A stretch of 60,432 nucleotides of DNA, from the NCBI GenBank assembly GCA_964461435.1, contig CAYWUI010000017.1, positions 1 to 60,432 on the forward strand. Direction: 5' to 3'. Both the position numbers and the translations under genes were made by a program. Below the pieces are notes generated by a model, which worked only from the letters and a program-made list of their open reading frames with translations, did no database searches and had not been told where the DNA came from. The stretch is from G020354785 sp964461435 (GTDB lineage Bacteria > Bacteroidota > Bacteroidia > Bacteroidales > UBA10428). Positions within the stretch are counted from its first letter, which is position 1; each line of letters starts with the position of its first letter. Positions 45,019 to 53,824 of this stretch are shown piece after piece.

Positions 45019-48000
45019 ATGTTAAAAAACAGATTTATCCAGGGATTCATATTAAGTATTATTCTTGCAATTCTTACCGGTCTTTTATTTAACAATTTGA
45101 AATACGGACAGAGGGATGTTATAAGATTTCAAAGAGTACTGGATAACAAGTTCAAATATCTCGACAGGCAGTTTAATGAACTGACAGAGAGCTGGGAAAT
45201 AAAAAACTATGATGAGCTCTCCAGGAACGGGATGATACTTCTTGTTTACAGAAATGACACACTTACCGGCTGGTCGGATAATTCAATATCGTTCAGTGAT
45301 ATTTTCAGCATTTCTGATTATGAGATTCCTTTTATTTTCATATCCAACAGCTATTATGTAGTCAGGATTTTCAGGAAAGATAATTATACCGTAGTCGGAC
45401 TGATATTTATCAAGAGCCAGTACCAGTATGAAAATGAATTTTTAAAGAACAGCTACCAGCATGACTTTGCCATTACTTCATCGGCAGAGATAATAACCGA
45501 GGGGGCGAGGGGGGCCAGCTGCATATACGACTGGAACAACCAGTATTTGTTTACTCTTGTCTTTTATGACGAACCGAGGTTTCCTGAACTTACAAGGTAC
45601 CTGCCCCCGTTTTTTTACTTGTCAGGACTGCTGTTCATCTTGTTATTCCTGAATAGCTTTATTAAGAATACCAGATCGGGAACGTGGAGAAACCTTACCA
45701 TATTTATTGCCGGTATTTTATTTGCACTATTCAGGGCATTACAGATTAAATACCAGTTCCCTGCTGCGGTCTACAATCTTGAAATATTCGGTCCGATGCC
45801 GTTTGCTAATTCGCGGATGCTGCCATCCCTGGGGGATCTGCTGGTAAATACCGTTCTTATCATTTTTATTATAGCCAGGGTCAATTCGGATTTTTACTTT
45901 CCTGAATACCTGACCGGCAAGAAAAAAATCAACTCGGGTTCTTTCCACATTTTTATGTTTATTATACTTATAGCATTTTTTATCTACACATATTTCATTT
46001 TTGAGAGTCTTACCTGCGATTCGCGTATTTCATACGAGGCATATAAAGTAACCGGACTGAGTGCTTACAGTTTTGTGGGGCTTATAATTTTTGCAACTAA
46101 CATGGCCTGTATAATCCTTATTATTGATACTATTCTTAAAGTAAGCAAAGACATATATTCCCTGGAAAAACTGATACTCATTTTTACTCTTGTACTTATT
46201 TCGGCAATTATTTTATGTTTTATTCTTCATTTCAAAATAGATGGTTATTCGGTTCTGTTCTTCTTTCTGATTTTTGTAATTGTCGGGTTATTAAAATACA
46301 GGAAGGACAGCATATATAAATATTCGTCACTGGTATTGCTGGTATTGCTATTTTCTATATACACGGTTTATATTACAACCTATATGGTAAGGAACAGGGA
46401 GAAGGATGAAATGAAGCTGATGGCTGAAAATTTAGCCACGGAGCATGATCCTGTGGCAGAATACCTGCTGGAAGGGTTAAGCAATAAAATAAGCTCGGAT
46501 AAACGCCTTATTGAATTATTATTTGATTTTGACTATAGCACGGCTGACATATACGCATATTTACAGAAAAAATATTTTACGGGGTTCTGGAGCAAGTACA
46601 ATTTCCGGTTCATAGACTGCAGACCTATGGACAGCATTTATTTTGAAATACCTGAAAAAAGCAGGTTCAGGTGCTATGATTTTTTTGATGGCGTAATTAA
46701 GGAGAGTGGTATACACCTGCCGGATTCAAAGTTTTACTATATTGAGTATTTAAACGGAAGGATCAACTACCTGGGGTGGATAAGTTATAATATTGCCGGC
46801 GCGGCGAATGAGATTTCCTTATTTATTGAACTTGAGTCAAGGCTTGTATCGCAGGAGATGGGGTATCCTGAGCTGCTCCTTGACAGTAAATCGGGGAAAA
46901 ACACCAATTTAAGCGAATTTTCTTACGCCAAATATTACAAGAACAGGCTAATTGCGCAGCTTGGAAATTTTTTATACACCTTAAAACTCGAAGTATATGG
47001 AGAAACAGGGCACGAATACAGTTATCTTAGTTTTGATGGCTATGATCACGTCGTTTATAAAATAGATAATGATAATACTATCATCCTCAGCAAACCGTCT
47101 GTTAAGTTTTTTAATCTGCTTGTATCCTTCTCTTATGTATTTGCATTTTATTATTTGCTTGTTGCGGCCTCCTTGTTAATTATTAATTTATCAAAACTCG
47201 ACAGGGGGCTTGAATTTAGCTTTAAAAACAAGATTCAGCTTGCTGTAATTTCAATCTTGTTCCTTTCGCTCATGCTTATAGGAGGGGGCACGATATATTT
47301 CAGTATAGAACAATATAAAAAGAAGCATGACGATAATCTGCGTGAGAAGATACAATCTGTATATGTGGAGCTTGATCATAAGCTTGCGTATGAAGAAAGA
47401 CTTTCCTCTGACTGGTCAGCAGATAATTATGATAATCTTGACCAGTTATTAATAAAGTTTTCCGAAGTGTTTTATACAGATATAAACCTTTATGATCCCA
47501 ATGGTGATTTGCTGGCCACATCACGCCCCGAAATATTTGAAAGGGGACTGCAGGGCGGCAAAATGAATCCTTATGCTTTTGACAGGATGGTGACGAACAG
47601 GCAGGCAGAATTTATTCATCATGAAAGAATAGGAAATCTTGATTATTTGTCAGCCTATGTACCGTTTATTAATGCAGATAACAGGTTACTGGCCTACCTT
47701 AATTTGCCATATTTTACCAGGGAGAATTTGCTAAAGAAAGAGGTGGCAACACTTGTTGTCGCTATTGTAAATGTATTTGTTTTGTTAATATTACTGACTA
47801 TTGCCATTGCCATCGTCATATCCAACCAGATTACAAAGCCGCTGAGGCTCATCCAGCAGAAGTTCAGTGAAATAAAGCTGGGCAAAAAGTATGAGCAGAT
47901 CCATTATGACAGGAATGATGAGATAAGCGGACTGGTATCTGAATACAACCGTATGGTGCAGGAGCTGGCCAGAAACGTTGAATTACTTGCCAGGTCTGAG

Positions 48001-48687
48001 AGGGAAAGCGCATGGCGTGAGATGGCAAAACAGATTGCACATGAGATAAAAAATCCTTTGACACCAATGAAGCTGAGCGTTCAGCACCTGCTGCGTTCAT
48101 GGAAAGACGGCGAGGAAAAATACGGGGAGTATATTAATAAAGTGACAGGTACACTCATCGAGCAGATTGACAATCTCTCAGCGATTGCTTCTGAATTTTC
48201 GAATTTTGCCAAGATGCCAAAAGCAAATAATCAACAAATAGACCTGGCTCAAAAAATAAAGAATACAATAAGCCTTTTTTCCAACACCAGGAATATTGAT
48301 ATAAAAACAAACTTTCATAATAATAAAAAAGTCATTATATATGCCGATAAAGAGCAGCTTTCAAGAGTGTTTATTAACTTGCTGAAGAATGCCATACAAT
48401 CCATACCTGAAGACAAACAGGGCAAAATAGATGTGGAATTAATGACTGGCGGGGATAAGGCTATTGTAAAAATTAAAGACAACGGGAAGGGGATTCCTGA
48501 AGAGCTGAAAGACAGGCTTTTTGTACCGAATTTCACAACCAAATCAAGCGGGATGGGACTGGGACTGGCCATTGTCAAGAACATTATTGAAAATTGTAAC
48601 GGTAAAATTGAATTTGAAACCGAACTGGGAAAGGGGACAACATTTATTATTGAGCTGCCGCTATTTAAGGAGGAGAATATATTATAA
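45019..48687 (+). CDS. Large multi-spanning sensor histidine kinase
   Basis: This 1222-aa kinase has an unusually large sensor part: one helix at about 8-25, an extracytoplasmic domain to about 190, a block of eight or nine helices (about 195-460), a second extracytoplasmic domain to about 690, two further helices, another Cache-like domain and a final helix (about 910-935). A HAMP domain leads to the HisKA H-box AHEIKNPLTPMKL with His1008, an N-box near N1124, NGKGIPEE (D1154 before it) and the MGLGLAIVKNI glycine box. NPLTPMKL is NtrY-like. No response regulator gene is near, so the partner is elsewhere. Confidence 0.85.
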   Translation: MLKNRFIQGFILSIILAILTGLLFNNLKYGQRDVIRFQRVLDNKFKYLDRQFNELTESWEIKNYDELSRNGMILLVYRNDTLTGWSDNSISFSDIFSISDYEIPFIFISNSYYVVRIFRKDNYTVVGLIFIKSQYQYENEFLKNSYQHDFAITSSAEIITEGARGASCIYDWNNQYLFTLVFYDEPRFPELTRYLPPFFYLSGLLFILLFLNSFIKNTRSGTWRNLTIFIAGILFALFRALQIKYQFPAAVYNLEIFGPMPFANSRMLPSLGDLLVNTVLIIFIIARVNSDFYFPEYLTGKKKINSGSFHIFMFIILIAFFIYTYFIFESLTCDSRISYEAYKVTGLSAYSFVGLIIFATNMACIILIIDTILKVSKDIYSLEKLILIFTLVLISAIILCFILHFKIDGYSVLFFFLIFVIVGLLKYRKDSIYKYSSLVLLVLLFSIYTVYITTYMVRNREKDEMKLMAENLATEHDPVAEYLLEGLSNKISSDKRLIELLFDFDYSTADIYAYLQKKYFTGFWSKYNFRFIDCRPMDSIYFEIPEKSRFRCYDFFDGVIKESGIHLPDSKFYYIEYLNGRINYLGWISYNIAGAANEISLFIELESRLVSQEMGYPELLLDSKSGKNTNLSEFSYAKYYKNRLIAQLGNFLYTLKLEVYGETGHEYSYLSFDGYDHVVYKIDNDNTIILSKPSVKFFNLLVSFSYVFAFYYLLVAASLLIINLSKLDRGLEFSFKNKIQLAVISILFLSLMLIGGGTIYFSIEQYKKKHDDNLREKIQSVYVELDHKLAYEERLSSDWSADNYDNLDQLLIKFSEVFYTDINLYDPNGDLLATSRPEIFERGLQGGKMNPYAFDRMVTNRQAEFIHHERIGNLDYLSAYVPFINADNRLLAYLNLPYFTRENLLKKEVATLVVAIVNVFVLLILLTIAIAIVISNQITKPLRLIQQKFSEIKLGKKYEQIHYDRNDEISGLVSEYNRMVQELARNVELLARSERESAWREMAKQIAHEIKNPLTPMKLSVQHLLRSWKDGEEKYGEYINKVTGTLIEQIDNLSAIASEFSNFAKMPKANNQQIDLAQKIKNTISLFSNTRNIDIKTNFHNNKKVIIYADKEQLSRVFINLLKNAIQSIPEDKQGKIDVELMTGGDKAIVKIKDNGKGIPEELKDRLFVPNFTTKSSGMGLGLAIVKNIIENCNGKIEFETELGKGTTFIIELPLFKEENIL

Positions 48688-48782
48688 ACAATTATTGCAG
48701 ATCAATGAGAACAATAAGTAATTCACTGTGCTTCAAGCGTTTTGTTGAAATCTTTATTTACATTCTAATAAATAATTTTTTT

Positions 48783-48790
48783 TATCTTTG
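48783..48790 (+). promoter_or_regulatory. Candidate -7 element for the surface-protein operon
   Basis: TATCTTTG exactly matches TAnnTTTG and lies 32 bases before the TTG start at 48823. It could drive the long surface-protein gene, the porP/sprF gene and the PorE-like gene as one transcript, as their gaps are 0 and 4 bases. Confidence 0.45.
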
Positions 48791-48822
48791 AGCATTGTTA
48801 AAAAAATAACAGCTTACTCTCA

Positions 48823-51800
48823 TTGAAAAGAGCTTTTCTTATACCGGTTTTTTTATATATAATCTGTAGTTCCTTATATTCACAGGAAATAGGGGGCGTT
48901 GTTAATTATTACCTTGAGGTTGACTCTGTTTTTAATGATACTGTTAAAGTTACAGGATCAATGGATGATTTTAACGAGGCGGATTATGTTATACTGATTC
49001 AGATGACCGGTGCTACAATTCTTGAACAGACCTATTTTCCAAGGTGGATTGGAGAACTTGAAGACAGAGGAAACTGCGGCAAGTATGAATTCTTACAGAT
49101 TGAAAAGAAAATTACTCCTGAGAATTACATAGTGTTCACTTCTTACCTGTTAAATGATTATGATAATGATGAGAAGATCCAGCTGGTAAAGATAATGACC
49201 GGCGATGAGCTAACTGTGAGCTCGCAGGTTACGTCATACCCCTGGGATGGTCACAAGGGGGGTATAGTTGCCCTGATGGCATTTGACAGGCTTATTCTTA
49301 ATGCCAATATAAGTGTCAGCGGACAGGGATTCAGAGGTGCTGTGCCGGAGGATAATTATACGGGAGGATGCAGATCCGGTCTTGAGCCGAATTATGACAC
49401 CTGTTATTTTCATTACAGCCAGCTAAACAGGGCAGGTGACAAGGGAGAGGGGATTGTCACCACGAGTTTTGAATTACTGAAAGGATTAGGGCATGCGTTG
49501 AACGGAGGGGGAGGGGGAAACGGACTTTATTCAGGCGGAGCGGGAGGCAGCAGCTGGGGACAGGGTGGCAGGGGCGGACACCAGTACGAAGATATTAATT
49601 GTGGATCAGGAGTAGTACTGGAATATGCGCAGGGAGGATTTGGCGCGAATAAATTTTTTAATGACAACATGATAATCTTGGGCGGCGGCGGGGGAGCAGG
49701 GACAGAGAATAAAATCGATTCGGGAAGGATCGGTTCGTCAGGAGGCAATGGAGGAGGAATGGTTTTTATCCTGGCAAATACGTTGACCGGTATCGGTAGT
49801 GGAAGGTCAATACAGGCCAGCGGGCAGGGTCTCACGGGCATTGTTAACGCCAGTGGCGGCGGTGGCGGTGGAGGAGGTGTAATATTAATGGATGTCACTA
49901 ATAACAATGGTAATATATCACTATATGCAAGGGGCGGCAATGGAGGAAGTACAGGATCTAACTGCACAGGCTCGGGCGGCGGCGGCGGAGGAGGTGTTGT
50001 GATGCATTCCGGTGCTACTTTTCAGGCCAATCAGATTCAAACAACTTTTGGAAACAAGGGTAGCGTTGATTTTGGCTGTGAGATACATGCCGGCAATAAC
50101 GGGAGTCCTGGTACGGTAATTCCCGGACTTGTCCTGCCATTAAACGGCTTTTTATTCAATGTTCTCTATGGGGGTGACACAATTTGCCAGGGACAGGTTC
50201 CTGCTACCATTAATGCCAGCCAGCCCAAAGGAGGCGATGGGAGTTACTCCTACCAGTGGATTCAAAGCACGGACCAATCAAGCTGGGCACCGGCCACGGG
50301 CAGTTCTAATCTTACTTCACTATCCCCTGTTGCACTCGATACAACCACATATTTCAGAAGGATTGTATCCTCTACCAACCCTATTGATTTATCACCGGTT
50401 ACAGACTCGGGTAAAATAGTTAAAGTTCTCGTATATGAGACAATAAAGAACAATTACATCCATGTTACGGACACCATATGCAAGAATGTTGTCCCGCAGC
50501 AGCTCACAGGGGGAATACTAAGCGGAGGCGGAGGAAGCGGCTCATATAGTTATTTATGGCAAAGGAGCACTGACCTTATTAGCTGGGACCCTGTGTCATA
50601 CGACTCTGCATTTTATGAATCAGCACCACTGGCAGGAACAAGATACTACAGGCGTATAGCCGCGTCAGCGCAGGTATGCGTTGATACAAGTGAAACTGAT
50701 ACAATAACCGTGCTCGAGTTAATTACAAATAATGATTTTTTTATATTTGATACTTCAATATGTTATAATGACGATGCAGGCACATTAGCTCCCACGCAGC
50801 CGGGTAATGGTGACGGCACCTATTCCTATAAATGGCAGAGTAGTATAAACGATGGAGAAGATTGGGCTATCCTTTCAGGTGAAACAGATCCCTGGATTGA
50901 ACCGGGCCAGCTGACTGTCAGCACCCTGTTCCGGAGAATTGTATATTCGGGAAATGATAATGCATGCATCGATACCTCGGGCAGTAAGGAAGTAAATGTT
51001 GTGGATTCCATAACATCCAATAATATTTTTACAGATTCATCCATGTACTGTGCAGGTGATATACCGGGAATAATACACGGCCGGCAACCGGAAGGAGGTA
51101 CAGGTACTTATTCCTACAAGTGGCTGGGAAAAACCGCCTCTAACTGGTCAGTAATAGCAGGCCAGACAGATAGTGTTTATTCACCGTCCGATAAATTTGA
51201 AACTACAACTTCAATTACGAGGGTTGTTTATTCAGGTCAAGATGATGCGTGTAAAGATACTGCAGCATCGCTGGTGATCGATGTTATTCCTTATATAAGT
51301 AATGTTCTCGGACTGGGGGACCAGTCCATATGTGAGAACAATACCCCGGCAGCATTCACCGCGGATTCGGCCGGCGGCGGGGCAGGCGGTTATATTTATC
51401 AGTGGCTCTTGCAGGTAGAGGGCTCGGCAGCCTGGAATCCTGCTCCCATTCCGAATGACAATGTCTCATATTCGCCGGGACCCCTGTCAGTTTCAACTTC
51501 CTATGTAAGAAAAGTATACTCGGATATATGCAGTGACATCAGTGATACCATACATGTTACTGTCTATGAACTGATAAGGAAAAACACTATTAAAGGAGAT
51601 ACTGTCCGGTATGCCTGTTATAATACGAGCAAGTTGCTGGAAGGGTCCATTCCTGAAGGAGGTAACCCCGGTGATTACGGATACCAGTGGGAATACAGCG
51701 ATGATTTATCAGGCTGGACGCCTGCTTCAGGTGTGTCGCCCGCCGACCAGCAAAGCTTCCGGACATCCGGACTGGCAAGCACAGGGTATTTCAGGAGAAT

Positions 51801-52914
51801 TGTATATTCTTCATCCGCCGGACAGGAATGCAGTGACACTACAGGCCACGTCAAAGTACTAATAAACGAGATTCCTGTCACCGACATTATTTCAGCACAG
51901 GATACAATCTGTGCAGGAGACAGTATTTATATCAGGTTTAATGTTAGTGGAGGCCACAGTCCCTGGGATGTTACCGTGGGCACGGGTGCTGTCAGCGGGA
52001 CAATATCAGGCATTTCATCAAATTATGATTCCATTCCGCTTACTTTGTATAACTCCGGTAACATCAAATTAATATCTGCTGAAGATGACAGCTCATGCTT
52101 TGCAGATACCTCCCAGAGCTACGGTATAGTTAATGCCCGGGTTTACCCTGTACCGGTCGCTAATGCCGGCGATACCGCTGAGGTATGCGGAAGGGAATAT
52201 GTGCTTAATGCTGTCAAAAACATAAATAATTCCAGGGGTCTCTGGGAAACAGCAAATGCTACATTTGATCAGCCTCAAAATGAAAATGCAAAGGTTACGG
52301 TTAATGATTACGGTATCTATACTTTAATATGGACTGAGACGAACTGGCAATGTTTTAGTTCAGATACCACGCAGGTAATATTTTATGAAGCTCCTGCTTC
52401 GGCTGATGCAGGGGAAGATCAGACACTTGAATTCATATTCACTGCCTGGCTGGACGCCCTGGTTCCTGTCGTAGGGTATGGTACGTGGAGCATCTCTTCC
52501 GGCAGCGGCACTTTTGATAATGACACGGCACCCAATACAGTAGTGCAACACCTGGATTATGAGAACGTTTTAAAATGGACTGTCAGGAATGGAGTATGTC
52601 CGGAAGTATCGGACAGCATAAATATAATTGTTAATCCCATTAAAGTAATGAAGGGATTTTCACCTAATGGTGACGGGATAAATGATGAATTTATAATCGA
52701 AGTTGATAACGCCGAGAAAGTGGAAATATTGATATTTGATCGTATGGGCCATATCGTACTTCAGACAGATAATTATACTGAAGGTAATTTCTGGGACGGC
52801 ACCAATAATAACGGAAACGAACTCCCGGAAGGGACATATTTTTATATTCTTAAAGTAAAAGTTGAAGAGAAGGATGAAGTGATGGTAAGGAGTTATATTG
52901 AACTGTTAAGATAA
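48823..52914 (+). CDS. Large surface protein with type IX (type B) C-terminal domain
   Basis: This 1363-aa exported protein has a signal peptide (to about residue 20, YS-Q), an N-terminal beta-rich domain (about 21-220), a glycine-rich section at about 226-434 with runs such as NGGGGGNG and SGGGGGGGG, six cysteine-containing Ig-like repeats (about 449-1010), two further beta domains, and a C-terminal 87-residue gliding-motility-type domain from KGFSPNGDGINDEF to the end. That last domain is the type B signal for type IX secretion (CHU_C/TIGR04131). The start is TTG at 48823, since an in-frame TAA (48799-48801) and no ATG lie upstream. The next gene is a PorP/SprF protein with no spacer, the usual partner. 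Confidence 0.9.
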   Translation: MKRAFLIPVFLYIICSSLYSQEIGGVVNYYLEVDSVFNDTVKVTGSMDDFNEADYVILIQMTGATILEQTYFPRWIGELEDRGNCGKYEFLQIEKKITPENYIVFTSYLLNDYDNDEKIQLVKIMTGDELTVSSQVTSYPWDGHKGGIVALMAFDRLILNANISVSGQGFRGAVPEDNYTGGCRSGLEPNYDTCYFHYSQLNRAGDKGEGIVTTSFELLKGLGHALNGGGGGNGLYSGGAGGSSWGQGGRGGHQYEDINCGSGVVLEYAQGGFGANKFFNDNMIILGGGGGAGTENKIDSGRIGSSGGNGGGMVFILANTLTGIGSGRSIQASGQGLTGIVNASGGGGGGGGVILMDVTNNNGNISLYARGGNGGSTGSNCTGSGGGGGGGVVMHSGATFQANQIQTTFGNKGSVDFGCEIHAGNNGSPGTVIPGLVLPLNGFLFNVLYGGDTICQGQVPATINASQPKGGDGSYSYQWIQSTDQSSWAPATGSSNLTSLSPVALDTTTYFRRIVSSTNPIDLSPVTDSGKIVKVLVYETIKNNYIHVTDTICKNVVPQQLTGGILSGGGGSGSYSYLWQRSTDLISWDPVSYDSAFYESAPLAGTRYYRRIAASAQVCVDTSETDTITVLELITNNDFFIFDTSICYNDDAGTLAPTQPGNGDGTYSYKWQSSINDGEDWAILSGETDPWIEPGQLTVSTLFRRIVYSGNDNACIDTSGSKEVNVVDSITSNNIFTDSSMYCAGDIPGIIHGRQPEGGTGTYSYKWLGKTASNWSVIAGQTDSVYSPSDKFETTTSITRVVYSGQDDACKDTAASLVIDVIPYISNVLGLGDQSICENNTPAAFTADSAGGGAGGYIYQWLLQVEGSAAWNPAPIPNDNVSYSPGPLSVSTSYVRKVYSDICSDISDTIHVTVYELIRKNTIKGDTVRYACYNTSKLLEGSIPEGGNPGDYGYQWEYSDDLSGWTPASGVSPADQQSFRTSGLASTGYFRRIVYSSSAGQECSDTTGHVKVLINEIPVTDIISAQDTICAGDSIYIRFNVSGGHSPWDVTVGTGAVSGTISGISSNYDSIPLTLYNSGNIKLISAEDDSSCFADTSQSYGIVNARVYPVPVANAGDTAEVCGREYVLNAVKNINNSRGLWETANATFDQPQNENAKVTVNDYGIYTLIWTETNWQCFSSDTTQVIFYEAPASADAGEDQTLEFIFTAWLDALVPVVGYGTWSISSGSGTFDNDTAPNTVVQHLDYENVLKWTVRNGVCPEVSDSINIIVNPIKVMKGFSPNGDGINDEFIIEVDNAEKVEILIFDRMGHIVLQTDNYTEGNFWDGTNNNGNELPEGTYFYILKVKVEEKDEVMVRSYIELLR
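50170..51870 (+). repeat. Six tandem Ig-like repeats within the surface protein
   Basis: Six units of about 92-98 residues start near residues 449, 547, 642, 736, 832 and 924. Each has a C near the start (ICQGQVP, ICKNVVP, ICYNDDA, YCAGDIP, ICENNTP, ACYNTSK), a P-x-GG-x-G-x-Y-x-Y-x-W core (YSYQW, YSYLW, YSYKW, YSYKW, YIYQW, YGYQW) and a FRR-I/V-V-x-S plus C-x-DTS end. Units differ clearly in sequence, so this is an old duplication rather than a recent one. Confidence 0.8.
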
Positions 52915-53820
52915 ATGAAGTATATTCTTTATATGCTGTTTGTTATTGCAGCTGTTAATGTATCGGGACAGGACAGGTCGGTACTTTACAGCCAGTATCT
53001 CTATAATAAACTTGCTATCAATCCGGCTTATGCGGGCTGCAATGAAGTTTTTACCGTTTCCCTGTCCACAAGAAACCAGTGGATAGGACATGAAGGAGCG
53101 CCCAAAACACAGACTTTAAGCTCTCATATCCCCCTGAAGAATACCAAGGTCGCATTGGGACTACTGTTAGCGCATGAATCAATCGGGGCAAGAAATTATA
53201 CATCCACTTTTTTTAATTATGCCTACAGGATAAATTTGTCCTATGGAAAAATTTCCCTGGGTATGAGGGCGGGTGTTATATCAGGTAGTTTGAATATTAA
53301 CGGGCTCGATGAAGACCCTGTATTTTATGACAGGGAGCCTAAATATCTGCTGCCTAACTTTGGGATAGGCGGTTATTATTATACAAACAGGATGTTCGCC
53401 GGACTGTCAGTCCCTTTAATATTAGGATATGAAGATGGCAGTGATTCCAACAGGTTAAAACCTTATCATAGTTTTAAGTCATACAGCTATTATCTTACCT
53501 CAGGTTATACTTTAAGTCTTAGCAGCAGGTGGGAAATACAACCCTCATTTTTATTGAACTATGCAATAGGTCCGGGCTATAACCTTGATTTAAGTTTTAA
53601 TGCATCATATATGAATAGCTTGAGAGGAGGGATAACTTACAGAACTAACCGGTCTCTCGTTTTGTTATTGGACTATAAATTTAATTACCGGTTTAGAGGA
53701 GGTTTTGCTTACGATTACGGTTTTGGTGAAATAAATACTTATAATCATAGCGCATTTGAATTATTTTTACAGTTTGAATTTAGATATAAAGTAAAGGTTC
53801 CGAATCTTAGAGATTTTTAA
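52915..53820 (+). CDS. PorP/SprF-family type IX secretion protein
   Basis: This 301-aa outer-membrane beta-barrel has a signal peptide (cleaved near NVSG-Q), then the family start QDRSVLYSQYLYNKLAINPAYAG and RNQWIGHEGAPKTQTLSSHIPL, typical of PorP/SprF. SprF-type proteins are needed for secretion and anchoring of a specific partner that has a type B C-terminal domain. Here the partner is almost certainly the 1363-aa protein that ends one base before this ATG. The next gene follows after four bases. Confidence in the family is high; the partner assignment is inference from position and family rules. Confidence 0.93.
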   Translation: MKYILYMLFVIAAVNVSGQDRSVLYSQYLYNKLAINPAYAGCNEVFTVSLSTRNQWIGHEGAPKTQTLSSHIPLKNTKVALGLLLAHESIGARNYTSTFFNYAYRINLSYGKISLGMRAGVISGSLNINGLDEDPVFYDREPKYLLPNFGIGGYYYTNRMFAGLSVPLILGYEDGSDSNRLKPYHSFKSYSYYLTSGYTLSLSSRWEIQPSFLLNYAIGPGYNLDLSFNASYMNSLRGGITYRTNRSLVLLLDYKFNYRFRGGFAYDYGFGEINTYNHSAFELFLQFEFRYKVKVPNLRDF

Positions 53821-53824
53821 AAAT

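Noticed and set aside
49527..49967. Proline-rich 146-aa open frame on the minus strand
   Set aside because: It is the antisense of the glycine-rich part of the surface protein; glycine codons read backwards give proline. No signal or family is seen.
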